Shown here piece after piece: positions 8,490 through 15,279 of a stretch of 64,000 bases of DNA. Source of the stretch: JACVRW01 sp963813495 (GTDB lineage Bacteria; Actinomycetota; Thermoleophilia; Solirubrobacterales; Thermoleophilaceae); NCBI GenBank assembly GCA_963813495.1, contig CAWEZC010000005.1, forward strand, positions 682,001-746,000, written 5' to 3'. The notes beneath the pieces are model-generated. The model ran no database searches. It was not told the DNA's origin and saw only the letters and a list, made by a program, of their open reading frames with translations. The number at the start of each line of letters is the position of its first letter. Position 1 is the first letter of the stretch. Made by a program: the position numbers and the translations under genes.

Positions 8490-9803
8490 CTAGCGGATCT
8501 GCATCCCGGAGATGGCCCGGGCGATTACCAGTCGCTGGATCTCCGAGGTGCCCTCGAAGATCGTGTAGATCTTGGCGTCGCGGTGCATGCGCTCCACCGG
8601 GTATTCCCGGGTGTAGCCGTTGCCGCCGAGGATCTGGATGGCGCGCTCGGTGGCCCATACCGCTACCTCGCCCGCCTTGAGCTTGCTCATCGAGCCCTCG
8701 GCGGAGTCGAAGGGCACGCCGGCCTTGCCCATCCAGGAGGCGCGCCAGACCAGCATCCGGGCGCAGTCGATCTCCATCTTCATGTCCGCCAGAGCGAAGG
8801 CGATCGCCTGGTTCTCGATGATCGGCCGGCCGAACTGGGAGCGCTCCTTCGCGTACCCGAGAGCGAACTCGTAGGCGGCGCGGGCGATGCCCAGTGCCTG
8901 CGCACCCACCGTCGGGCGGCTGACCTCGAAGGTCTGCATCGCCGCCTGAGTCTTGCCGCGCGTGCCCTCGCGCGCGCGGGCGAGGCGCTCGTCCAGCTTC
9001 TCCTTGCCCCCCAGCAGACAGCGGCCGGGGACGCGGCAGTCGTCGAGGAAGACGTCGGCGGTGTGCGAGGCACGCAGGCCGTGCTTCTTGACCTTGGTGC
9101 CCATCTCGAGGCCCTTGGTGCCCGGCGGGATCACGAAACCGGCCTGGCCGCGCGCCTTGAGCTCGGGCTCGACCGAGGCCACCACCACGTGCACGTTGGC
9201 GATGCCGCCGTTGGTGGCCCAGGCCTTCTGGCCGTTGAGCACCCACTCGTCGCTGGCCTCGTCGTAGCGCGCCCGGGTGCGCAGCGAGGAGACATCGGAG
9301 CCGGCGTCGGGCTCCGACACGCAGAAGGCGCCCACCTGAGGCTCGTCCTCGGTGCCGAAGCATTGAGGCACCCATTCGCCAAGCTGCTCCATGGTGCCCG
9401 CGCTGAAGATGCCTGCCACGGCGAGCGTCGTGCCCATGATCGACATGCCGATTCCGGCGTCCCCCCAGAACAGCTCCTCGTTGACGATCGGCAGCGTGAG
9501 GCCGCTGGGGTCGGCCCAGAACTGAGCGAGGCCCTCGAAGCCGTAGAGACCGATCTTCGCCGCCTCCTGGATGACCGGCCAGGGGGTCTCCTCGCGCTCG
9601 TCCCACTCGGCCGCCGCGGGCCGGACGACGTTCTCGGCGAAGCCGTGGACCCACTCGCGGATATCGCGCTGGTCCTGGTTGAGCGCCATGGAGAAGCCGC
9701 CCTCGGCCGCCTCCGCCGGTGCCACCGCCGCCTCGGCGGCAGCCGTGGCGTCTACGGCAGCCCCGTCTACCTGATCGTCGTCCGTGCGCGTGTCGGTGTC
9801 CAT
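8490..9803 (-). CDS. Acyl-CoA dehydrogenase, with N-terminal Ala-rich extension
   Basis: A 437-residue FAD enzyme that introduces the alpha-beta double bond in acyl-CoA. Residues 1-36 are an unusual acidic/Ala-rich tail before the normal start of the fold. The FAD/substrate loop FCVSEPDAGSDVSSL (about 160-174) and the C-terminal AKIYTIFEGTSEIQRLVIAR with the catalytic Glu are intact. The region WMGKAGVPFDSAEGSMSKL is shared with the paralogue at 12286-13557, so the two arose by duplication. ATG 9803 is 7 bases after a TAAGCT box on this strand (9811-9816), suggesting a leaderless mRNA. Chain-length specificity cannot be read from the sequence. Confidence 0.92.
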   Translation of the reverse strand: MDTDTRTDDDQVDGAAVDATAAAEAAVAPAEAAEGGFSMALNQDQRDIREWVHGFAENVVRPAAAEWDEREETPWPVIQEAAKIGLYGFEGLAQFWADPSGLTLPIVNEELFWGDAGIGMSIMGTTLAVAGIFSAGTMEQLGEWVPQCFGTEDEPQVGAFCVSEPDAGSDVSSLRTRARYDEASDEWVLNGQKAWATNGGIANVHVVVASVEPELKARGQAGFVIPPGTKGLEMGTKVKKHGLRASHTADVFLDDCRVPGRCLLGGKEKLDERLARAREGTRGKTQAAMQTFEVSRPTVGAQALGIARAAYEFALGYAKERSQFGRPIIENQAIAFALADMKMEIDCARMLVWRASWMGKAGVPFDSAEGSMSKLKAGEVAVWATERAIQILGGNGYTREYPVERMHRDAKIYTIFEGTSEIQRLVIARAISGMQIR

Positions 9804-9864
9804 GGGCGGCAGCTTAGGCGTCGCCGCTGGTGGCGCGCCCGCCGCGCGCCGGCTTCAGGGCTCC

Positions 9865-10143
9865 CTAGTCCGGTATCAGGCCCTCGCCCGTGAACTCGCC
9901 GCGCGCCTCCTCGAAGGAGATGTCGCGCGGCGGCAGGATCACGTCGGACTCCACCAGCTCGTCCTCCGGGAGTGCGTTGCCGTCGCTGGCCACGATCTCG
10001 AGCATCTGCGACCACAGCTCCTTGAAGCCGGTCTCATCGCCTTGCTCGACCGCGGCCACGGCGCGGTTGTCGAGCTCGTTGAGGCGCTCCTCGTCCTCGT
10101 CGGGCAGCTTGAACTGTCCCTCCCCCGATACGCGGACGATCAC
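9865..10143 (-). CDS. pspAA: PspA-associated protein PspAA
   Basis: A 92-residue acidic protein (MIVRVSGEGQFKL at the N-terminus, DVILPPRDISFEEARGEFTGEGLIPD at the end). The start VRV.GEGQ(F/Y).L and the FTGEGLIPD ending are the PspAA signature. It is encoded immediately after pspA in Actinobacteria and some archaea. Its GTG start overlaps the pspA stop (GTGA), so translation is coupled. It is thought to act with PspA at the membrane; no mechanism is visible. There is no membrane segment. Confidence 0.88.
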   Translation of the reverse strand: MIVRVSGEGQFKLPDEDEERLNELDNRAVAAVEQGDETGFKELWSQMLEIVASDGNALPEDELVESDVILPPRDISFEEARGEFTGEGLIPD

Positions 10144-10895
10144 GCGTTTTCCTTACCCTGCTCGAGCTCGGGGGAGTCCCCCCCGCCCGAGCCGAGCTCG
10201 GCCTTCATCTTGGCCAGCTCGTCGTCGACCTGGGCGCCGCTCGTGAGCTGTTGCAGCTCCTTCTCGATGTCGTCCTGGCCGGAGCCGAGCTGGGTGATGT
10301 CGTCGAACGTGCCGGCGGCCTCGAGCTCCTCGACCGCGCCCGCACGGGCGCGCATCGTCTCGGTCTTCTCCTCGGCGCGCTGCATCGCGAGACCCAGGTC
10401 GGCCATCTCCTCGCCCACGCCGGAGGCGGCTTCGGAGATCTTCACCTGCGCCTCGGCGGCCGAGTACTGCGCCTTTATGACCTCCTTCTTGGTCCGGAAG
10501 GCCTCGATCTTGGTACGCAGCTTCTGCTCGTTCTCGGTGAGCTTCTCCTGCTGGCCCTGGAGCTCGGTGATCTGGGAGTCCAGCGACTGCAGCTCGGTTT
10601 GAGCGAGCGTCTTGCGCTCGAGTGCCATCCGGGCCAGGTCCTCGCGGCCCTGGGACAACGCCTGACGCGCCTGCGTATCGAGCTTGACGACCTGCTGTTC
10701 GAGCTTGGACGACTGCATCTGCAGGCGCTTCTTCGCCGTGACGACGTCAGCGATGCCCTTCTTGACGTTCTGGAGCATCTCGACCTGCTTCTGGTAGCCG
10801 TAGTCCAGGGTCTCCCCCGGATCCTCGGCCCGGTCGAGCATCCTCGAGATCTTCGACTTAATAACGGTGGACATGCGCCCGCCCAGCCCTGGCAT
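10140..10895 (-). CDS. pspA: Phage shock protein A / PspA-IM30 (ESCRT-III-like)
   Basis: A 251-residue, almost wholly helical coiled-coil protein of the PspA/IM30 superfamily, which polymerises on damaged membrane to preserve integrity. The N-terminal amphipathic helix (STVIKSKISRMLDRAEDP) is followed by DYGYQKQVEMLQNVKKGIADVV and long heptad regions. The C-terminal 50 residues are a disordered acidic tail (ELGSGGGDSPELEQGKENA). ATG 10895 is chosen because AAGGAGG lies 4 bases upstream; a second ATG at 10874 also gives a plausible protein. The ORF extends to 11021 but that part overlaps the divergent thioesterase promoter. Confidence 0.94.
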   Translation of the reverse strand: MPGLGGRMSTVIKSKISRMLDRAEDPGETLDYGYQKQVEMLQNVKKGIADVVTAKKRLQMQSSKLEQQVVKLDTQARQALSQGREDLARMALERKTLAQTELQSLDSQITELQGQQEKLTENEQKLRTKIEAFRTKKEVIKAQYSAAEAQVKISEAASGVGEEMADLGLAMQRAEEKTETMRARAGAVEELEAAGTFDDITQLGSGQDDIEKELQQLTSGAQVDDELAKMKAELGSGGGDSPELEQGKENA

Positions 10896-11005
10896 GCCGC
10901 CTCCTTCAAGCTCGCGTTCCGGATAAGCGCCTCGAGCGAGGCGCGTCGCCAAGACTAGTGCCCGCTCGGGCCTTGTTGCAGAATCCCCGCCCAGGCGTGT
11001 CTTCC

Positions 11006-11497
11006 ATGACCCCCAAATCACCCGCCGGCTCGACCTCGATCCTGAGTCGCTGGATGGGCGTTGCCGAGGCCAACACGGCGGGCAACGTGCACGGCGGCGT
11101 GATCATGCACATGTGCGACGAGGTGGCGGGCATCGCCGCCGTGCGTCACTCGGGCCTGCGCGTGGTCACCGCGGCCATGGATCGCATGACCTTCCGTCAC
11201 CCCGTGCTGGTGGGCGCGCTGGTCACGGTCACGGCGAAGGTCAACGCCGCTTGGCGCACCTCGATGGAGGTGGGGGTGCGGGTGGAGTCCGAGGACGTGC
11301 GCAGCGGCGAGATCGTTCATACCTCCACCGCCTACCTGACGATGGTCGCCCTCGACGAGCAGGGCCGGCCGGCGCAGATCCCGCCTGTGGCGCCGGAGAC
11401 GCCCGACGAAGAGCGGCGCGCGCGCGAAGCGCAGCTGCGCCGCGACAACCGGCTGGCCGAACGGCGGCACATAGAGGAGCACCGGGCGCGCGGCTGA
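11006..11497 (+). CDS. Acyl-CoA thioesterase (hotdog fold, YciA/BACH type)
   Basis: A 163-residue single hotdog domain. The motif ANTAGNVHGGVIMHMCDEVAGIAA (with N and HGG ahead of the Asp of the active site) and TAAMDRMTFRHPVLVG are those of YciA/Acot7-type thioesterases, which hydrolyse acyl-CoA to free acid and CoA. The C-terminal 40 residues are a charged tail (EERRAREAQLRRDNRLAERR). The start is uncertain: GTG 10997 and ATG 11006 are in frame, and a CAGAAT -10-like box ends at 10984. It is divergent from pspA and fits the acyl-CoA gene set of the region. Confidence 0.88.
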   Translation: MTPKSPAGSTSILSRWMGVAEANTAGNVHGGVIMHMCDEVAGIAAVRHSGLRVVTAAMDRMTFRHPVLVGALVTVTAKVNAAWRTSMEVGVRVESEDVRSGEIVHTSTAYLTMVALDEQGRPAQIPPVAPETPDEERRAREAQLRRDNRLAERRHIEEHRARG

Positions 11498-11500
11498 TGC

Positions 11501-11995
11501 TCAGATCGCCTGGCCCCGGGGCTCCTGCCCTTGGTTCCCGCCGGGCAGCTGGCGCCACTCCGTGAACTGGCCGTTCGCGTTGAAGGTGAAGCGGACCTGC
11601 ACCACCCCATCACAGGGGCCCCCCGGGCCCGCGCTCAGCCGAAACGACGCGAGAACCCTCGGTCCCTCGTCGTCCAGCTTCACGAGCCGGGCGCGGCAGG
11701 GCAACGTGGCGTTGAAGATGCGCGCCGCCGCCCTGTTGCGCAGCCGGAACGGCCGGCCCTGGTCGATGAGCGCACCGCGTGCGAAGTAGGTGGCGGCCTG
11801 GCCGTAGTCGCTGCGCTCGAGGGCCAGCAGCCAGTCCCGGATGACCCGCCCCTCATCGGAGCGGGTCCCGCCGTCGTCGGGCGCGCTCTGTGTCCTGGGA
11901 GAGGCCTGGGACCGGGGCTCGGAATCGGACTCGGAGTCGCAGCCCGCGAACGCCGCCAGCGCAATCAACACCGCGATGAGTCGCGCCGGGCGCAC
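11501..11995 (-). CDS. Lipoprotein with SnoaL-like domain
   Basis: A 164-residue predicted lipoprotein. The signal sequence ends in the lipobox LAAFAGC (Cys19), and the 30 residues after it are a Ser/Asp/Pro-rich linker. The remaining part (VIRDWLLALERSDYGQAATYFARGALIDQG onward) resembles a small NTF2/SnoaL-like domain with one Cys pair. Its function is unknown. GTG 11995 lies 6 bases after a TACCCT box on this strand (12002-12007), so the mRNA is probably leaderless. It ends 3 bp from the convergent thioesterase gene. Confidence 0.75.
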   Translation of the reverse strand: MRPARLIAVLIALAAFAGCDSESDSEPRSQASPRTQSAPDDGGTRSDEGRVIRDWLLALERSDYGQAATYFARGALIDQGRPFRLRNRAAARIFNATLPCRARLVKLDDEGPRVLASFRLSAGPGGPCDGVVQVRFTFNANGQFTEWRQLPGGNQGQEPRGQAI

Positions 11996-12105
11996 GTACA
12001 GAGGGTACGCCCGGCTCCCTCTGATTACAGCGAGCGCCGGTAGCGCTCCAGGGCCCGCAGGGCAAACCAGGCGCAGCGACGAGTTCTGGTCCTAGGCGGC
12101 GGGTC

Positions 12106-12111
12106 TAACCT
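12106..12111 (+). promoter_or_regulatory. -10 box (TAACCT) for the small membrane protein gene
   Basis: TAACCT ends 7 bases before the GTG at 12119. The -35 region is weak. The spacing matches the leaderless pattern seen at many genes here. Confidence 0.4.
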
Positions 12112-12118
12112 GTGTGCA

Positions 12119-12289
12119 GTGCTGCTCGAGCTCGCCCACTCCGGCCACCCGCTGTATGACCACCCGGCCATGGCGGGCATCGCCATCGCGGCCATGGTCG
12201 TGCCGCTGATACTCCTGGCCGTCGTGGGCCGGATCTTCGTGCGTGCCGCCAAGCAGGACGCTCGGGCGGAACACGAGCCCAAGCCCTAG
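12119..12289 (+). CDS. Small single-pass membrane protein (56 aa)
   Basis: A short ORF from GTG 12119 to TAG 12287-12289. The product begins VLLELAHSGHPLYDHPAMAG, then has one membrane helix (IAIAAMVVPLILLAVVGRIF, about residues 20-39) and a charged cytoplasmic tail ending EHEPKP. Codon usage is strongly G/C at third positions, the helix is well formed, and a -10 box precedes the start, which together support a real gene. The stop overlaps the convergent acyl-CoA dehydrogenase stop by 4 bp. No family is recognised. Confidence 0.6.
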   Translation: MLLELAHSGHPLYDHPAMAGIAIAAMVVPLILLAVVGRIFVRAAKQDARAEHEPKP

Positions 12290-13557
12290 GCGGCCGCGAT
12301 CACGTCACCAGTGGCGTTGCCTGGCGCCTGCTCGAGCACTGCCTGGGCCTCGATCATCCGCTGCTGGTAGTCGGCGCGCTGCATGCGCGAGACCACCAGC
12401 CGCTGGACCTGGGCAGTGCCCTCGAAGATCTGGTAGATCTTGGCGTCGCGGAACCACTTCTCGAGTGGGCAGTCGGTGGTTTGGGCGTAGGGGCCGACGA
12501 GATCCATCAGCGTGGTGGTCGCCCACATGGTGGTGTCGCCCGCCTTGAGCTTCGACATCGAGCCCTGTCCCGCGGTCATCGGCACGCCGTTGCGGCCCAT
12601 CCAGGCGGCGCGCCACACGAGCAGCCGGGAGGCTTCGATCTCGGTGGCCACGTCGGCCATCGTCTGCTGGATGCGCTGCTGCTCGAGCAGCGGCACGCCG
12701 TTCTCCTCCTTGTCCTCGAGATAGTCGAGCGTCCACTCGTAGGCGGCCTGGGCGATGCCCAGCGCGGAGGCGCCCACGAACGGCCGGGTCAACTCGAAGG
12801 TCGCCAGCGCGCCGGAACGGCCGGTGGACTGACCGGTGCGAGCGCGCTCGAGCTTGCGCTGGAGTTTCTCGTGGCCGCCCAGCAGGTAGTCCATCGGGAT
12901 GCGGCAGTCCTCCAGGATGAGCTCGGAGGTCTGCGAAGCGCGGATGCCGAGCTTGGACTCCTTCTTGCCCATCGAGAATCCGGGGGTGCCCTTGGGAACC
13001 ACAAAGGAGGCCTGGCCGCGGTGGCCGAGGTCCTTGTCGATGGTGGCCACCACGACGGTCACGTCGGCGATGCCGCCGTTGGTGATGAAGACCTTGGTGC
13101 CGTTGAGAACCCACTCGTCGCCGTCCTGAACCGCGGTGGTGCGCAGCGAGCGCACATCCGAGCCCGCCTGGGGCTCGGTCACAGCGTAGGCGCCGAGCTT
13201 GATCTCGTCGCCGTCGCCGAAGCACTCGGGCACCCAACGGCCGATCTGCTCGGGGGTACCGGAGCTGGCGATTCCCGCCGCGGCCAGTGAGCCGCCGGAG
13301 ATCGCGAGCGCGATGCCGGCGCAGCCCCAGTGGAGCTCCTCCGCATAGATGCAGGCCATGATGCCGTCGGGGTCGGAGCCGACCCTGGTGATCTGGTCCA
13401 TCCCGTGAAGGCCCCACTCACGCGCCGCCTTGATGACCTCCCACGGCACACCCTCGTCGCGGTCGTACTTGGGAGCGACCGGCCGAATGACCTCGGCGGC
13501 GAACCTGCGACAGGTCTGCTGAAACTCGAGCTGGTCTTCGTTGAGCCGGAAATCCAC
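12286..13557 (-). CDS. Acyl-CoA dehydrogenase (paralogue of 8490-9803)
   Basis: A 423-residue FAD acyl-CoA dehydrogenase. Typical blocks are AYAVTEPQAGSDVRSL (FAD loop), GSMSKLKAGDTTMWATTTLMDLVGPYA and RDAKIYQIFEGTAQVQRLVVSR with the catalytic Glu. GTG 13557 is chosen because GGAGG lies 10 bases upstream; the frame is open up to TTG 13596, but that codon lies in the operator palindrome. The first 20 or so residues match the paralogue at 8490-9803 without its Ala-rich extension. A perfect 16-bp inverted repeat sits 24 bp upstream and is repeated at the thiolase promoter, which implies regulation by a TetR-type repressor encoded elsewhere. Confidence 0.92.
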   Translation of the reverse strand: MDFRLNEDQLEFQQTCRRFAAEVIRPVAPKYDRDEGVPWEVIKAAREWGLHGMDQITRVGSDPDGIMACIYAEELHWGCAGIALAISGGSLAAAGIASSGTPEQIGRWVPECFGDGDEIKLGAYAVTEPQAGSDVRSLRTTAVQDGDEWVLNGTKVFITNGGIADVTVVVATIDKDLGHRGQASFVVPKGTPGFSMGKKESKLGIRASQTSELILEDCRIPMDYLLGGHEKLQRKLERARTGQSTGRSGALATFELTRPFVGASALGIAQAAYEWTLDYLEDKEENGVPLLEQQRIQQTMADVATEIEASRLLVWRAAWMGRNGVPMTAGQGSMSKLKAGDTTMWATTTLMDLVGPYAQTTDCPLEKWFRDAKIYQIFEGTAQVQRLVVSRMQRADYQQRMIEAQAVLEQAPGNATGDVIAAA

Positions 13558-13580
13558 GGTATCGGTGCCTCCATGCCACG

Positions 13581-13596
13581 TTGACTGACCAGTCAA
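13581..13596. promoter_or_regulatory. Operator-like inverted repeat TTGACTGACCAGTCAA (copy 1)
   Basis: Perfect arms TTGACT/AGTCAA with a GACC spacer. A TACGAT -10 candidate for the acyl-CoA dehydrogenase lies immediately upstream on the minus strand, so a bound repressor would cover the transcription start. The same 16 bases recur at 29212-29227. The form is that of TetR-family operators of fatty-acid catabolism. Confidence 0.75.
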
Positions 13597-13602
13597 TCGT
13601 AC

Positions 13603-14874
13603 ATGGGCGAGCCGCTTTCTGGGCGAAGCTCCCGACTCGGCCGGGTGCGCACGATTGGGTTTCTCGCTGGAGTCACGGCTATCGTCCGCTCGGCATTGGT
13701 CCGCTTTGGCGCACTGCTCCTGGCGCTCGCCCTGGTCCTGGGCGGGTGCAGCCTCGGCGACGAGGAGACGACGGATCCACCCCAGCTGGGGGTGCAGGCC
13801 GAGGATGACGAGCCGGCTGAGACGCTCGGATCTCCCTCGAGCGCCACGCGCAACACGATCCGGGTGGGTGGCGCCGACGCCGCCGCCGACGCCGCCGGGG
13901 TGGCCAGCGCGCTGTTCCCGGCCACCGGCGACGCCGACCGGCCCACGGCGGTTGCACTCGTGGACAAGGACGACTGGGTCACCGGCATCGCCGCGTCGGT
14001 GCTTGCCGGGTCACCCATCGGCGCGCCCATCCTGCTCTCCGACGGCGACGAGCTGCCCGCGGTGAGCGAGGACACGCTCGAGCGCCTCGATCCCAAGGGC
14101 TCCGATCTGTCCAAGGACGCTCAGGTGATCCGGGTGGGCCCCGACGTCGCCCGCCCGGACGGCTTCAAGACCGCCGTGGTGGAGGGCGACACCCCGTTTG
14201 CGCTCGCGGCGGCCCTCGACCGCTTCTTCTCCGCCGCCCGCGGCGAGCCGTCCAACGACATCGTGCTCTACTCGGGCGACAGCGCCGAGTGGGCCATGCC
14301 GGCGGCGTCGTGGGCGGCTCGCTCGGGCGACGCCGTCCTTCCGGTCAGGCGCAACGCGGTCCCCGCTCCCACTCTCGCGGCGATACGCGAGCATGAGCGC
14401 CCCAACGTCTTCGTCCTCGGACCCGAGCGGATCATCTCCGAGCAGGTGGTGGAGGCGCTCGAGAAGGACCGCAAGCTCGTACGTTCGGTCGAGCGCATCG
14501 AGGGCGCAACGCCGGTGGAGAACGCGATCGCCTTCGCGCGTTACGAGAAGGGCGACTTCGGCTGGGGCGTGGTCGTGCCGGGCTACAACTTCGCCGTGGC
14601 CAACGTCTCGAGGCCGCTCGACGCCCCGGCCGCGGCTCCGCTCGCCACGCGCGGCGTGTTCGCGCCGCTGCTGCTGACCGACGATGCCGCCCAGCTGCCC
14701 GAGCCGCTGGAGGAGTACCTGCTGAGCATCCAGCCCGGCTACGAGGACGATCCGGGGCAGGCCGTGTACAACCGCGCGTGGATCCTCGGCGACGACACGG
14801 CGGTGTCCGTCGAGCAGCAGGCTCAGATCGACGCTGTCACCGAGCTCATTCCGGTGCAGGCCACGGCCCCCTGA
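13603..14874 (+). CDS. Lipoprotein with cell wall-binding repeat 2-like region
   Basis: A predicted lipoprotein of up to 423 residues. The hydrophobic stretch FGALLLALALVLGGC carries the lipobox, with the lipidated Cys near residue 49 of the longest frame. After an acidic linker the protein has repeated segments such as NTIRVGGADAAADAAGVASALFPA, RPTAVALVDKDDWVTGIAASVLAG and APILLSDGDELP, the pattern of the cell wall-binding repeat 2 (CwlB/LytB type). It is probably surface-anchored. The start is uncertain: ATG 13603 gives a long pre-signal tail, whereas TTG 13696, 10 bases after a TATCGT box, would give a normal-length lipoprotein signal. Confidence 0.78.
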   Translation: MGEPLSGRSSRLGRVRTIGFLAGVTAIVRSALVRFGALLLALALVLGGCSLGDEETTDPPQLGVQAEDDEPAETLGSPSSATRNTIRVGGADAAADAAGVASALFPATGDADRPTAVALVDKDDWVTGIAASVLAGSPIGAPILLSDGDELPAVSEDTLERLDPKGSDLSKDAQVIRVGPDVARPDGFKTAVVEGDTPFALAAALDRFFSAARGEPSNDIVLYSGDSAEWAMPAASWAARSGDAVLPVRRNAVPAPTLAAIREHERPNVFVLGPERIISEQVVEALEKDRKLVRSVERIEGATPVENAIAFARYEKGDFGWGVVVPGYNFAVANVSRPLDAPAAAPLATRGVFAPLLLTDDAAQLPEPLEEYLLSIQPGYEDDPGQAVYNRAWILGDDTAVSVEQQAQIDAVTELIPVQATAP

Positions 14875-14897
14875 GGGGCGCGGACAGCGGCGGAGAC

Positions 14898-14903
14898 TAG
14901 GAT
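14898..14903 (+). promoter_or_regulatory. -10 box (TAGGAT)
   Basis: TAGGAT ends 9 bases before the ATG at 14913. The upstream gene ends at 14874, so this gene has its own promoter and probably a leaderless or near-leaderless mRNA. Confidence 0.45.
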
Positions 14904-14912
14904 TGCGCGTCG

Positions 14913-15182
14913 ATGTCGGAGTACGAGCGCCCGGACCGCTTCGCCCGTGAGCCCACGCTGGAGGACGTTCGCCAGCTGATGGGCGCCTCCACGCCCCATT
15001 TCGCGCTCCACCTGCGCAACCGCATTCGCACGCTGATCGGCGGCCTGCCGGCCGGTCATCCGGCCCGCATCGAGGGCGAGCGGGAGATCGCCCGGCTGGA
15101 TGCGATCGCGCTCGGCTCGGAACGCCGCGGACCGATCCAGGAGGGCGAGGAAGGCCTGCCGAGCTACCGCGGGCCGGACTGA
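14913..15182 (+). CDS. Hypothetical protein (89 aa), soluble
   Basis: An 89-residue soluble protein rich in Arg and Glu (MSEYERPDRFAREPTLEDVR at the N-terminus). The middle, HFALHLRNRIRTLIGGLPAGHPARIEGEREIARLD, is predicted to form two helices joined by a Gly/Pro turn. The C-terminus EEGLPSYRGPD is polar. No domain is recognised. Strong third-position GC bias, a convincing -10 box and correct spacing to neighbours support it as a real gene. The following 97 bp hold the promoter of the calcium-binding protein. Confidence 0.65.
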   Translation: MSEYERPDRFAREPTLEDVRQLMGASTPHFALHLRNRIRTLIGGLPAGHPARIEGEREIARLDAIALGSERRGPIQEGEEGLPSYRGPD

Positions 15183-15189
15183 TTCTTTT

Positions 15190-15205
15190 TGTGACACGCG
15201 TCACG
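15190..15205. promoter_or_regulatory. CRP/GlxR-like site TGTGACACGCGTCACG
   Basis: This matches the TGTGAn6TCACA consensus at 9 of 10 positions. It overlaps a possible -35 (GTGACA, 15191-15196) that is 18 bp from TAGGAG (15215-15220). The location upstream of the secreted calcium-binding protein fits a cAMP-receptor-type regulator, but a single site can arise by chance. Confidence 0.35.
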
Positions 15206-15279
15206 GTCTTGGAATAGGAGGCCGTGCCGACCGCTCCTGCGCAGTGGAACCGAAATTCCGAACTGCGAAGGAGCTTCAG

